NCBI RefSeq assembly: GCF_040546585.1
Contig: NZ_JBEPOC010000001.1
Location: 1,984,001 to 2,048,000, forward strand
Direction of reading: 5' to 3'
Length of the DNA stretch: 64,000 nt
DNA from: Marmoricola sp. OAE513
Lineage (GTDB): Bacteria > Actinomycetota > Actinomycetes > Propionibacteriales > Nocardioidaceae
In this document: positions 18,918 through 25,773 of the stretch, piece after piece
How the letters are laid out: each line of letters begins with the position of its first letter
How positions within the stretch are numbered: the first letter of the stretch is position 1
Translations under genes and position numbers: made by a program
Notes under the pieces: model-generated
Seen by the model: only the letters and a program-made list of their open reading frames with translations
Told to the model about the DNA's origin: nothing
Databases searched by the model: none

Positions 18918-18951
18918 CGATCGGGACCGCCCTTGTGGGCGGTCCCGATCG
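18918..18951. terminator. Perfect 15-bp hairpin terminator
   Basis: CGATCGGGACCGCCC at 18918-18932 pairs exactly with 18937-18951 over the loop TTGT, 19 nt after the stop of the giant protein gene. Confidence 0.85.
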
Positions 18952-19002
18952 CGTACTGTCGGCTACCTCCCTTGAACCCGGCTGCACCCCGGAGACTCAC
19001 CT

Positions 19003-19773
19003 GTGACGAACGAACCGAACAAGCCCGGGCGGCGTCGCGCCGCACCCCGCCGCGCCGCCCGTCCCGAGCGAGCAGCCTCTCCTGGACGTCGGGCGCGTGG
19101 CAGGGCCACGGGGTCACCGGGCCCGCTGGCCGGCTTCCTGGGCTGGGCCCGAACGACCCCCGGGATGCTCGTGCTCGGGGTGGTCGTGCTCGCCCTCGCA
19201 CTCGCCGCGCGTCTCGCCGTCACCGGCGACGAGGAGAAGCCTGAGACCAAGGCCGACGTGCCCGGGACGGCGAACGCGTCGTACGGCAACGAGTGGAAGA
19301 CGGCGGACGGCTCCCGGTACGAGATCTCGGTCGAGACGCTCACCGACCTGGTCGCCGTCGGTTCACCGGACACCTGCGTCGCCGCTCCGTCGTCGCCCGC
19401 GATGACGAACCTGCACTTCACGATCAAGATCAAGAACAAGGGCAAGAAGGCGGCGCCGGTGCCTGAGGTGCGGTTCGGTACCAACGTGCAGCCCTCAGGA
19501 GCGATCGATCCCACCGGCCTGACCTTCGCCAAGGCGAACAAGGACCTCCAGATCACCCCGCTGGCGAGGGCACAGAGCTGCAAGGAGGGAGCCCGCCTCG
19601 GGCCGGACGACCGGGCGGAGATCGCCGCCGGCCAGACCGAGACCTTCACCGGCACGTTCGGGCCGACCAAGCTGCCGATCACCGATGGCATCACCGTGCT
19701 GGTGCGGTACTACGAGGGATCGGACAAGACGCCGACCGACCTGCTCGCCCCCTTCGGCGACTTCGGCAGCTGA
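19003..19773 (+). CDS. Membrane-anchored extracellular protein of unknown function
   Basis: 256 residues. A very basic cytoplasmic N terminus (RRRAAPRRAARPERAASPGRRARGRA) precedes one transmembrane segment (about residues 50-70, GMLVLGVVVLALALAARLAV) and an external domain. That domain has DTCVAAPS, a beta strand LHFTIKIKNKGKKAAPVPEVRFG and a final GTFGPTKLPITDGITVLVRYYEG, the layout of a DUF4352/telokin-like immunoglobulin-type beta sandwich with two Cys (about 126 and 194) that could pair. Start is GTG at 19003. It lies in the block of surface proteins but has its own terminator upstream. No function can be named. Confidence 0.7.
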   Translation: MTNEPNKPGRRRAAPRRAARPERAASPGRRARGRATGSPGPLAGFLGWARTTPGMLVLGVVVLALALAARLAVTGDEEKPETKADVPGTANASYGNEWKTADGSRYEISVETLTDLVAVGSPDTCVAAPSSPAMTNLHFTIKIKNKGKKAAPVPEVRFGTNVQPSGAIDPTGLTFAKANKDLQITPLARAQSCKEGARLGPDDRAEIAAGQTETFTGTFGPTKLPITDGITVLVRYYEGSDKTPTDLLAPFGDFGS

Positions 19774-19855
19774 CGGACCGAGATCGGCGAGATCGAACCT
19801 AAACTCGTAGTACAAACCCTTGTTATAAAGCGCCAGTACGTGCAGAGTTCTCACC

Positions 19856-20770
19856 ATGAACCTGACCCGGCGTCGCCGCTACTCGCTCGTCCTCTCGATC
19901 CTGCTCGTCCTCGGATTCGTGACGGCGATCGCTGGACTCACGGTCACCCCTGCTGACGCGACCGCCGTCTCGGCGCCGCACCACTGCAAGGCGGACGGGC
20001 TCGACCAGGAGCTGGACCTGAACTTCAGCGTCGAGATCGGAGGCGCGGCGTACGTGTCGGCGGCCAAGGGCCCGAAGCTGACCATCAAGGCGACGATCCC
20101 GTCCAACATCGTCGGCCTCGCGGCGCTCTTCGGAGTGAAGTCGGCGTCGGCGACCGGCAGCTACACGCTGAGCATCGGCGGGGTCTCCAAGGCGGTGCCG
20201 TTCGTGTTCCCACGGACCGACATCCCGCAGACGGCGAAGGCCTTCACCGCGACCATCACCACGTCGCTGCCGGCCGTCACCGGGAGCCTCGGCAAGAAGG
20301 TCACCTACAAGACGCTCGCCAGCACCAGCACGCCTGTCGTGCAGCTGAGCCTCACCGGCTACAACCGCACCAAAGCGCAGGCGCGGGCGGGCGACGACGT
20401 GGGCAGCGTGGACGCGCAGTGCACCACGACCTCGCCGAACCAGACGATCGGAACCGCCACGCTCCAGAAGTCACCGACGAGGGTCGCTGCGAGCATCGCG
20501 CGCAAGGCGTCGACCAAGAAGGTCGTCTCGAACGTGACCCTCAGTGCGACCAGCGGCGTGGTGCCGACGGGCGCTGCCACCGCGACGCTCTACCGAGGTG
20601 CCAAGAAGGTCGCGAGCAAGTCGGTCTCCCTGTCGAAGGGCAGGGCGACCGCAGTCTTCACCGGCGTGAAGAAGCGCGCGAGTGCGGTCACCTGGAAGGT
20701 CGTCTGGACGTACGGCGGCAACGCGGCCGTTCTCGGCTCGACCGGGTCGAGGTCCGTCACCAAGAAGTGA
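19856..20770 (+). CDS. Secreted protein with C-terminal Ig-like domain (paralogue 1)
   Basis: 304 residues. Signal peptide SLVLSILLVLGFVTAIAGLTVTPADA. The middle part (residues ~40-210) begins with a Cys near 44 (HHCKADGLDQELDLNFSVE) and ends in DAQC, so a disulfide may close the domain; it resembles the DUF6801-type exported domain. The C-terminal ~90 residues (PTRVAASIARKASTKKVVSNVTLSATSGVVPTG...) form a bacterial Ig-like 3 repeat with the typical VPTGAATATLYRGAKK pattern. The gene 20865-21725 is a clear paralogue. The leader is unusually AT-rich (TTGTTATAAAG about 35 nt upstream). Probably a cell-surface or matrix protein. Confidence 0.75.
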   Translation: MNLTRRRRYSLVLSILLVLGFVTAIAGLTVTPADATAVSAPHHCKADGLDQELDLNFSVEIGGAAYVSAAKGPKLTIKATIPSNIVGLAALFGVKSASATGSYTLSIGGVSKAVPFVFPRTDIPQTAKAFTATITTSLPAVTGSLGKKVTYKTLASTSTPVVQLSLTGYNRTKAQARAGDDVGSVDAQCTTTSPNQTIGTATLQKSPTRVAASIARKASTKKVVSNVTLSATSGVVPTGAATATLYRGAKKVASKSVSLSKGRATAVFTGVKKRASAVTWKVVWTYGGNAAVLGSTGSRSVTKK

Positions 20771-20864
20771 CGTCACGACACGTCCCGCGAGGTATTGAGC
20801 AGTTGATCAAACGTCGGTAGGTTCCCTCCAACAGCCTGTGGGGGGCCACCGCTAGGAGATCACC

Positions 20865-21725
20865 ATGCGCGTCGTCACGGTCCGTCGTCTTCTCGTCGCA
20901 GCACTCGTCTCCGGAGGGCTGGTCGCTCCCGCGGTGGTGCACGCGGACACGGGATACCTCACCTACTCGTGCGACCTGCCGCTCCCGGTGGGCCCGACCG
21001 CTTTCGAGGTCGGCGCGGGAACCAATGCGCCGTCCACGGTCTACCTCGGCACCGGGTACACCCCCACGCTGAAGACCTTGGCGAAGATCCCGAAGGACCT
21101 GGCCAAGCTGGCGGCGTCGTCCCTCGACGCGGAATGGGTCGAGGGAACGATCGTCTCGAACCTGACGGTGAACGGCGCCCCGATGTCGGTCTCCCAGAAG
21201 ATCGTGAAACGGTCCATGCCGGCTGATCCGTCCGGACCGGTCGAGGTCACCGCCTTGGCGGCCCTCCCGCGCCTGGCGCCGCGTGCCGCCGGTTCCACGA
21301 CCTACCTGCCGGGCGATCTCGAGGTGACCCTGAAGTTCACCAAGGCGAACGGGTCGAGCGCCGGTGCCTTTTCCAACCTCGACTGCCACATGCCGTCGAA
21401 CAGCAAGCAGGTCGACAAGGTCGCGTTCGCCAAGTCGCCGAGCAAGGTGTCACCGTCGGTCAGGTACTCCAAGGCCAAGAAGAAGGTGACGGCCGGCGCG
21501 AAGGTCAGCGCCACGAGCGGTCTGGTCCCGACCGGCAAGGTCACCGCGGCGCTGTTCAAGGGGACCAGGAAGGTCAGGACCGTTACCGCGACGCTCGCCG
21601 GAGGCAAGGCGACCGCAGTCTTCAAGAAGGTGAAGGCGAAGGGCGGTTACAAGGTCGTCTTCGCCTACGCCGGCTCCTCGACGGTCAACGGCTCCGGGGC
21701 GAGCAGGTCCTTCACGGTGCGTTGA
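20865..21725 (+). CDS. Secreted protein with C-terminal Ig-like domain (paralogue 2)
   Basis: 286 residues. Signal peptide LLVAALVSGGLVAPAVVHA, then TGYLTYSCDLPLPVG opening a DUF6801-like domain that closes with NLDCHMPS near residue 175. The two Cys match those in the paralogue at 19856-20770. The C-terminal ~90 residues are an Ig-like domain with SATSGLVPTGKVTAALFKGTRK and end in AYAGSSTVNGSGASRSFTVR. A ribosome binding site (AGGAG) is 7 nt before the ATG. The pair lies downstream of the giant repeat protein in the same direction; shared domain order suggests tandem duplication. Confidence 0.75.
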   Translation: MRVVTVRRLLVAALVSGGLVAPAVVHADTGYLTYSCDLPLPVGPTAFEVGAGTNAPSTVYLGTGYTPTLKTLAKIPKDLAKLAASSLDAEWVEGTIVSNLTVNGAPMSVSQKIVKRSMPADPSGPVEVTALAALPRLAPRAAGSTTYLPGDLEVTLKFTKANGSSAGAFSNLDCHMPSNSKQVDKVAFAKSPSKVSPSVRYSKAKKKVTAGAKVSATSGLVPTGKVTAALFKGTRKVRTVTATLAGGKATAVFKKVKAKGGYKVVFAYAGSSTVNGSGASRSFTVR

Positions 21726-21782
21726 GCGCCCGGACACGCTGCAGCGACTTCGCAGCGACGGTGGCGACCCGGATCGAGGGCG

Positions 21783-23114
21783 TCAGCGCTCGCGGGCGGC
21801 GTACCGGTCGAGGGTGACCTGGCGCTCGACTGCGTGGTCGACGATGGGCCGGGGGTAGTCGCCCTCGTACCCGAGCGGGTGCTTCCACGGTTCGTGCACG
21901 GCGCTGCCCGGGAGGTGCGCGAGCTCGGGGACCCACCGGCGTACGTAGTCGCCGTCGGCGTCGAACTTCTTGCCCTGCGTGATCGGGTTGAAGACCCGGA
22001 AGTACGGCGACGCGTCGGTGCCCGTGCCGGCGACCCACTGCCAGCCGTGGTTGTTCGAGGCCACGTCGCCGTCGATCAGCTGGTCGAGGAAGAAGCGCGC
22101 GCCGGTCGGCCACCACGCGTGCAGGTCCTTGGTCAGGAAGCTCGCCGTGATCATCCGGACCCGGTTGTGCATCCAGCCCTCCGCTGCGAGCTGGCGCATG
22201 CCGGCATCGACGATCGGGAAGCCGGTGGTCCCGGTGCGCCAGGCCTCGAGGTCGTCGGCCGGGTCGTCGTACGGGATCGCCAGCGGGCGCAGGTCCGACC
22301 ACGCGGTCTCCGGACGGTTCCAGAGCACGTCGGCGTAGAAGTCGCGCCACGCGATCTCGGTCGCGTACCGGCTGGTCTTCCCGACGTCGGCGAGCAGCTG
22401 GCGCGGGTGGATCGCGCCGATCTTGAGGTACGGCGAGAGGCGCGAGGTGCCCTCGACGGCGGGCAGGTCGCGTGCGGTGTCGTAGTCCTCGAGCGCATCG
22501 GCGCGGAACCGGTCCCACTGCGTGCGGGCAGCGTGCTCTCCGGCCTCCGGCATCGCCTCCGGGGCATCCCTGATCGCGTCGGTGATGAGCTTCGTCGCCT
22601 CGGCGTCGTTGCGCATCCGGCGCCACTCGACGTTCGGTGCGGGAAGCGGGTCGGGCCACCCGTGATCACGCCAGGCGCGGGAGAACGGCGTGAAGACCTG
22701 GAACGGCCCGCCCTGCTGGGTGCGCACCGTCCCCGGGTCGACGGCGTACGGCGTGCCGCTGGGGTGGCCGGTCGCACCGACCTCGGTCAGCGCCGCTGCG
22801 ACGCGCGCATCGCGCCGACGCCCGTACGGCGTGACCTCGCCGGTGACGTGCACCGTCGTCGCGCCCACCGACTCGACGACCTCCGGGAGGACCACCGCCG
22901 GGTCGCCGACGCGGAGAACGAGTGCTCCGTCAGTGGCATCGGCCAGTGCGCGGATCGACGCCGCCACCCACGCGCGGCGCGCGGGCCCGGAGCGTTCCCA
23001 GAGCACCGGGTCGATGACGAACAGGCCGACGACGTCACCGCTCGCTGCTGCGGCGGTCAGCGCCGGGTGGTCGGCGAGCCGCAGGTCGCGTCGGAACCAG
23101 AGCACGGAGGTCAT
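21783..23114 (-). CDS. phr: Deoxyribodipyrimidine photolyase
   Basis: 443-residue light-dependent DNA repair flavoprotein that splits pyrimidine dimers. The N-terminal photolyase alpha/beta domain starts TSVLWFRRDLRLADHPAL. FAD-binding motifs include TSRLSPYLKIGAIHPRQ, EIAWRDFYADVLWNRP, MRQLAAEGWMHNRVRM and DGDVASNNHGWQWVAGTGTD, in normal order and at normal family length. Start ATG at 23114 lies 6 nt from a TAGGCT -10 box on this strand. It is divergent from a decayed reductase remnant and convergent with the secreted-protein gene. Confidence 0.95.
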   Translation of the reverse strand: MTSVLWFRRDLRLADHPALTAAAASGDVVGLFVIDPVLWERSGPARRAWVAASIRALADATDGALVLRVGDPAVVLPEVVESVGATTVHVTGEVTPYGRRRDARVAAALTEVGATGHPSGTPYAVDPGTVRTQQGGPFQVFTPFSRAWRDHGWPDPLPAPNVEWRRMRNDAEATKLITDAIRDAPEAMPEAGEHAARTQWDRFRADALEDYDTARDLPAVEGTSRLSPYLKIGAIHPRQLLADVGKTSRYATEIAWRDFYADVLWNRPETAWSDLRPLAIPYDDPADDLEAWRTGTTGFPIVDAGMRQLAAEGWMHNRVRMITASFLTKDLHAWWPTGARFFLDQLIDGDVASNNHGWQWVAGTGTDASPYFRVFNPITQGKKFDADGDYVRRWVPELAHLPGSAVHEPWKHPLGYEGDYPRPIVDHAVERQVTLDRYAARER

Positions 23115-23120
23115 CTTCCG

Positions 23121-23130
23121 AGCCTATTGT
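23121..23130. promoter_or_regulatory. Overlapping divergent -10 boxes (phr and reductase remnant)
   Basis: On the minus strand TAGGCT (23121-23126) is 6 nt from the phr start. On the plus strand TATTGT (23125-23130) is 7 nt before the ATG of the remnant at 23138. The boxes share two bases, so only one polymerase could bind at a time. Confidence 0.45.
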
Positions 23131-23137
23131 TCGAGCC

Positions 23138-23354
23138 ATGAGGATCGCCGTCATCGGGACCGGCTCGGCGATCCCGGCGGGGTCTGCACGGTGCCGCGTT
23201 CACCGACTCGTTGCTTGCTGACGCCTCCGCTGGCGCTCCGGCATCACCAACCAACGAGTCGGCTCCATCTGCGAAGCAGATGTGGCTCCCACTCTGGGTG
23301 AGGCTCATGGGCGCCCTGGGGACGGCGGACTTCAACCTCAAGCTGGTGCGCTGA
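23138..23354 (+). pseudogene. Remnant of an NAD(P)-binding / F420-dependent NADP reductase-like gene
   Basis: Two ends of one gene without its middle. The start ATG at 23138 gives MRIAVIGTGSAIPAG, a Rossmann dinucleotide-binding N terminus, and stops after 27 codons. The end (from 23280, other frame) gives MWLPLWVRLMGALGTADFN followed by LKLVR and a stop at 23354, which matches the usual C terminus of NADPH-dependent F420 reductase-like proteins of about 210 residues. Most of the coding length is therefore missing. The middle ~70 nt is an unrelated insert with an inverted repeat (separate entry). A -10 box still stands before the ATG. Family naming rests on these two short ends. Confidence 0.55.
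23203..23262. repeat. Inverted repeat insert inside the reductase remnant
   Basis: CCGACTCGTTG (23203-23213) and its exact complement CAACGAGTCGG (23252-23262) bracket 38 nt. A second small hairpin, ATCTGC-GAA-GCAGAT, follows at 23268-23282. This looks like an inserted palindromic element rather than gene sequence. Confidence 0.55.
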
Positions 23355-23385
23355 GACGGGTAACCCCGCGGAAACGCACGTTGGT

Positions 23386-23391
23386 TAGGGT
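23386..23391 (+). promoter_or_regulatory. -10 box TAGGGT (leaderless ACT-domain gene)
   Basis: TAGGGT ends 6 nt before the ATG at 23398; no ribosome binding site is present. Confidence 0.5.
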
Positions 23392-23397
23392 CGAGAC

Positions 23398-24033
23398 ATG
23401 TCCTACCTGCTCCGTGTCGAGCTCCCCGACGTCCCCGGTTCGCTGGGTCGTCTGGCGAGCGCGATCGGTGCGTCCGGGGCCAACATCGAAGCGATCGAGA
23501 TCGTCGGCAAGGACGACGGCGTCGCCATCGACGACGTCTTCATCACCCCCGACCACGGCGTGATGCCGGACAGCATCGTCTCTGCCTGTACTGCTCTCGA
23601 CGGCGTCCGCGTCCTCTGGATCTCCCGGTACGCCGCGGGCGGCAACCTGTTCCTCGATCTCGAGGCGGTCGAGTCGATGACCCAGGACCCGGCGACCGCC
23701 GTGGAGAAGCTCGTCGATGCCGTGCCCGAGGTGTTTCGCGTCGACTGGGGCATGCACCTGACCCGTGAGGGCGACAGCGGCGTGATCGTGCACGGCACGC
23801 CGTCCGCCCCCACCGTGGTCCCCGGCGGTGTGGTGTGGCCGGAGAACCTCGAGAAGGCCTCCAACATCGACGTTCCCGACGCGTGGTCCGACCTCGTCGT
23901 CGCAGCCTCTCCGGTCACCGCCGACGAGCTGGTCGTCGTGGGCCGTCGCGGCGGCCCAGAGTTCCTCGACTCCGAGATCGCAAGACTGGCTCACCTGGTC
24001 GCGATGGCGGGCAGCCTGCGCCGCAACGCCTAG
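23398..24033 (+). CDS. ACT-domain (amino-acid-binding regulatory) protein
   Basis: 211 residues. The N-terminal ~75 residues form an ACT fold: YLLRVELPDVPGSLGRLASAIGASGANIEAIEIV is the classical first strand-helix-strand with the Gly ligand turn. The rest (residues ~80-210) is a helical/beta region ending in DSEIARLAHLVAMAGSLRRNA that may be a GAF-like or second regulatory module. Proteins like this occur as single genes in actinobacteria and probably sense an amino acid; no catalytic domain is attached. Start ATG at 23398 agrees with the leaderless promoter. Confidence 0.75.
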   Translation: MSYLLRVELPDVPGSLGRLASAIGASGANIEAIEIVGKDDGVAIDDVFITPDHGVMPDSIVSACTALDGVRVLWISRYAAGGNLFLDLEAVESMTQDPATAVEKLVDAVPEVFRVDWGMHLTREGDSGVIVHGTPSAPTVVPGGVVWPENLEKASNIDVPDAWSDLVVAASPVTADELVVVGRRGGPEFLDSEIARLAHLVAMAGSLRRNA

Positions 24034-24070
24034 CAGGGTCGTCGAGCAGCCCCGGTCACCGAGCAGCCCC

Positions 24071-24092
24071 GGTCATCGAGCCTGCCGAGATG
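24071..24092 (+). repeat. Family A repeat, with degenerate partners upstream
   Basis: GGTCATCGAGCCTGCCGAGATG at 24071-24092, preceded by two shortened copies (from 24038 GGTCGTCGAGCAG and from 24054 GGTCACCGAGCAG). They fill the gap between the ACT and DDN-type genes. Confidence 0.65.
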
Positions 24093-24107
24093 CGGTGACC
24101 CAACCGC

Positions 24108-24551
24108 TCAGTCCTTCGGCTCCAGGAGGAAGACCGGGATCTCCCGCTCCGTCTTCTCCTGGTACGACGCGTAGGTCGACCAGGTGTTCACGGCGTGCTC
24201 CCACCAGTCAGCCCGCTCGTCACCTTCGAGGAGGCGGACCGAGTAGGTCTTCTTGACCGGCCCGTCCTGCAGGTCGACCTCGGGGTGGGCGACGAAGTTG
24301 TAGTACCACTCGGGCTGCTCGTCGGCGCCGCCCTTGGAGGCGATCGCGACGTACTTGCCGTCCCGCTCGACCCGCATCACCGGGTTCTTGCGGAGGTTGC
24401 CGGACTTGGCGCCGACCGAGGTGATGACGACGATCGGGTGCGGTCCGCCCTGGAGCGTGTTCGCCTCGGCGCCGTTGGAGGCCTCGAACGCCTCGACCTG
24501 TTCGCGGACCCAGTCAGCCTTGCTGGGGACGTACGTTCCTTGGAGTGTCAT
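24108..24551 (-). CDS. Deazaflavin (F420)-dependent nitroreductase family protein
   Basis: 147-residue split-beta-barrel protein of the DDN/DUF385 family, which uses coenzyme F420H2 to reduce quinones or nitro compounds. Diagnostic pieces are VREQVEAFEASNGAEANTLQG, the IVVITSVGAKSGNLRKNPVM segment with the F420-phosphate-binding KxGxxRxxP pattern, YVAIASKGGADEQPEWYYNF and the W..Y end (WSTYASYQEKT). Start ATG at 24551. The gene is convergent with the ACT-domain gene and divergent from the repeat region before menB. The natural substrate is unknown. Confidence 0.88.
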   Translation of the reverse strand: MTLQGTYVPSKADWVREQVEAFEASNGAEANTLQGGPHPIVVITSVGAKSGNLRKNPVMRVERDGKYVAIASKGGADEQPEWYYNFVAHPEVDLQDGPVKKTYSVRLLEGDERADWWEHAVNTWSTYASYQEKTEREIPVFLLEPKD

Positions 24552-24589
24552 ACCGGGTCAATGCCCTGACCCCTACCCAACATTCCCGA

Positions 24590-24808
24590 CCGGGCACAGA
24601 TGTCTCGCCCAGGTCCACCGAGGTGGCGCACATGTCCCGGGTCGCTTTTCGAGACCTGGGCATCTGCGCCCGCTCGCCGTACGGCGGCGGGACATCCCAG
24701 TCCTCTCGGCGGGTCTAGGTGGGACATCTGCGCCCGCTCGCCGTACGGCGGCGGGACATCCCGGCCCGCTCGGCGGGCCTGGGCGGGACATCTGTGCCCG
24801 CTCGGCGG
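24590..24808. repeat. Intergenic repeat array with a 64-bp tandem unit
   Basis: The gap between the DDN-type gene and menB (24552-24824) is filled with repeats. A unit beginning CATCTGCGCCCGCTCG starts at 24661 and 24725, and again in shortened form (CATCTGTGCCCGCTCG) at 24789, a period of 64 nt. Each full unit holds the palindrome CGCCGTACGGCG and GGCGGGACATCCC. An inverted relative (GGGCACAGATGTCTCG) is at 24594. No gene is supported in this stretch; open frames through it merely follow the period. Confidence 0.75.
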
Positions 24809-24812
24809 CCGA

Positions 24813-24818
24813 TAGCCT
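24813..24818 (+). promoter_or_regulatory. -10 box TAGCCT of menB (leaderless)
   Basis: TAGCCT ends 6 nt before the menB ATG at 24825, directly after the repeat array. Confidence 0.5.
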
Positions 24819-24824
24819 GCCCCC

Positions 24825-25769
24825 ATGAGTGCAATCGACGGCGTCAGCGACATCTTCGACCCGGAGGACTGGGACGCGGTCCCGGGTTTCGAGGACCTGA
24901 CCGACCTCACCTACCACCGGGCGAAGGCGCACGGGACGGTCCGGATCGCGTTCGACCGCCCCGACGTGCTCAACGCTTTTCGGCCGAACACCGTCGACGA
25001 GCTGCTCCGCGTCCTCGACCACGCCCGGATGTCCGCGGACGTCGGATGTGTCCTGCTCACCGGCAACGGACCGAGCGCCAAGAACGGCAAGCACGCGTTC
25101 TGCACCGGAGGCGACCAGCGGATCCGCGGCAAGGCCGGCTACCAGTACGAGGACAAGACCATCACCTCGGGCGAGACCGGTGCCGAGGAGCCGAGCACGA
25201 TCGACAAGGCCAAGCTCGCCCGGCTGCACATCCTCGAGTGCCAGCGGCTGATCCGGTTCATGCCCAAGGTCGTCATCAGTGTCGTCAACGGCTGGGCCGC
25301 CGGTGGCGGTCACTCGCTGCACGTGGTCAGCGACCTCACCCTGGCGAGCCTCGAGCACGGTCGCTTCAAGCAGACCGATGCTGACGTGGGGTCCTTCGAC
25401 GGCGGCTTCGGGTCGGCGTACCTGGCCCGCCAGGTCGGCCAGAAGTTCGCGCGTGAGATCTTCTTCCTGGCCCAGGAGTACAGCGCCGAGGACGGCGTCC
25501 GGATGGGCACCGTCAACAAGGCCGTCCCGCACGCCGAGCTGGAGAAGACCGCGCTGGAGTGGGGTCGCCTGATCAACGGCAAGAGCCCGACCGCGCAGCG
25601 GATGCTCAAGTACTCCTTCAACCTCATCGACGACGGCCTGGTCGGCCAGCAGCTCTTCGCCGGCGAGACCACCCGACTCGCGTACATGACCGACGAGGCG
25701 CAGGAGGGTCGCGACCAGTTCCTGGAGAAGCGCGACCCGGACTGGTCGCCGTACCCCTGGTACTACTGA
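24825..25769 (+). CDS. menB: 1,4-dihydroxy-2-naphthoyl-CoA synthase MenB
   Basis: 314-residue crotonase-fold enzyme closing the second ring of menaquinone from o-succinylbenzoyl-CoA. Evidence is the MenB-specific N-terminal DIFDPEDWDAVPGFEDLTDLTYHRA, FDRPDVLNAFRPNTVDEL, the oxyanion-hole region HAFCTGGDQRIRGKAGY, NGWAAGGGHSLHVVSDLTLAS, DADVGSFDGGFGSAYLARQVG and the C-terminal DPDWSPYPWYY. The length is that of the long actinobacterial form. It stands alone; no other men gene is in the window. Confidence 0.95.
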   Translation: MSAIDGVSDIFDPEDWDAVPGFEDLTDLTYHRAKAHGTVRIAFDRPDVLNAFRPNTVDELLRVLDHARMSADVGCVLLTGNGPSAKNGKHAFCTGGDQRIRGKAGYQYEDKTITSGETGAEEPSTIDKAKLARLHILECQRLIRFMPKVVISVVNGWAAGGGHSLHVVSDLTLASLEHGRFKQTDADVGSFDGGFGSAYLARQVGQKFAREIFFLAQEYSAEDGVRMGTVNKAVPHAELEKTALEWGRLINGKSPTAQRMLKYSFNLIDDGLVGQQLFAGETTRLAYMTDEAQEGRDQFLEKRDPDWSPYPWYY

Positions 25770-25773
25770 GCCA

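Noticed and set aside
23282-23563. Small frame starting at 23282 upstream of the ACT gene
   Set aside because: Crosses the end of the reductase remnant and the ACT gene start in a different frame; no domain and no ribosome site.
24661-24808. CRISPR-like array
   Set aside because: The unit is 64 nt with no separate constant repeat and variable spacer, and no cas genes are present.
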